From: Apostichopus japonicus
Taxonomy: Eukaryota > Echinodermata > Holothuroidea > Aspidochirotida > Stichopodidae
Assembly: GCF_037975245.1 (NCBI RefSeq)
Contig: NC_092572.1
Coordinates: 7,765,501-7,829,500 of the forward strand
Direction: 5' to 3'
DNA: 64,000 bases
Shown: piece by piece, positions 63,427 to 64,000 of the stretch
Position numbering within the stretch: the first letter of the stretch is position 1
How the letters are laid out: each line of letters opens with the position of its first letter
Made by a program: the position numbers and the translations under genes
The notes under the pieces: model-generated
The model's database searches: none
What the model was told of the DNA's origin: nothing
Seen by the model: the letters and a program-made list of their open reading frames with translations, nothing else

Positions 63427-64000
63427 CACATAATCTACCAAATAGAGCTAGAAATTTAAATGCTACAAAGAAACACATATTTTTTCTTGTCTTTTCAATA
63501 GCATAAACATGTAATGGCAGAAAATACATACATATATATAATGGAATGTTAACTACAAACATAATAATATAGTTAATCTCCTAAAGCAAACTTCATTTAC
63601 TCTCGAAATTAGCGCTTTTTCCAATAACCATGGTCTTCCATCCAAATGATACGAACATTAGCGTAGCTAGGTTGGTGTCAATACCTGGGGCCCGGGTTGC
63701 AGGGGTGTCGGTGCGGGTTGGTGTTGGGCTTGGATGCGGTAATTTCAAACACAGGAAAGAAATAACCGCTCATTTGCTGCATCTCAAACGGGTCCCATGT
63801 TCTCTTTGACTATGAAGGAGCCACATCCTTGCGGCTAGAGGTATCAGAAATCAAAACTTGATCATCCAAGCCCAGACCAATGGTTGGCTTTGTGTGAGTT
63901 GTCTTTGTACCATACTTTTATTGCTGTAATGGGGCACCATTGCTCTTTGCTACGCCACTGATAAAAACCTATCTACGTTTTTGTGAAACATGATTCGAAA

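Larger units (their letters stand above)
55192..64000. repeat. Segmental duplication, tail of module 2
   Basis: Nearly identical to 1-8117 and also homologous, at lower identity, to 24200-30570. It ends at the window edge at the same point where, in the left copy, the module-1 kinase-A relic begins about 50 bp later. Another kinase-A copy may therefore follow beyond 64000. Confidence 0.8.

Overview
The window reads as AT-rich genomic DNA of an invertebrate animal. Genes are split by many short introns, mostly phase 1, there are TA and poly-C microsatellites, a decayed non-LTR retrotransposon tail, and receptors of the immunoglobulin, NACHT and receptor-kinase type. This combination, with frequent TAGGCCTA-like words in the introns, suggests a deuterostome such as an echinoderm, possibly a sea cucumber. 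The species is an inference; nothing here proves it. All exon models were made by eye from splice sites, phase and comparison of the copies.

The window is a tandem array of a receptor module. Each module carries (A) a plus-strand gene for a two-Ig, single-pass receptor with a catalytically dead kinase domain, (B) facing it tail to tail, a minus-strand gene for a two-Ig, single-pass receptor with a cytosolic NACHT ATPase, and (C) upstream of the NACHT gene and divergent from it, fragments of a second dead kinase related to A. The repeat period between the two NACHT genes is 30,951 bp.

Layout. 1-8117: the end of a module whose NACHT gene lies off the left edge (only its signal-peptide exon, 211-280, is inside), then kinase-B remains. 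8172-30570: module 1, with a decayed kinase A (8172-14081), an apparently intact NACHT receptor gene (24560 down to 17630, nine exons, 1098 codons plus stop) and decayed kinase B (about 25190-28620). 30570-37212: a spacer found only once, with AT-rich DNA, a retrotransposon tail, a 220-bp TA tract, a dead NACHT fragment and two hairpin-forming sequences. 37213-64000: module 2, with the best-preserved kinase A ectodomain (but a broken gene), a NACHT gene with a 2-nt frameshift, and kinase B remains.

The left-edge segment 1-8117 is nearly identical to 55192-64000 and clearly less similar to module 1, so the array has been reshuffled by unequal exchange or conversion. Only the module-1 NACHT gene looks intact. 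The two kinase-A copies are damaged at different sites, and together they define a 13-exon gene of 619 codons. My main proposal is that this was, and elsewhere in the genome may still be, a paired receptor system: a membrane-anchored Ig-NACHT protein encoded tail to tail with an Ig-pseudokinase protein. That functional link is inference from gene order and architecture.
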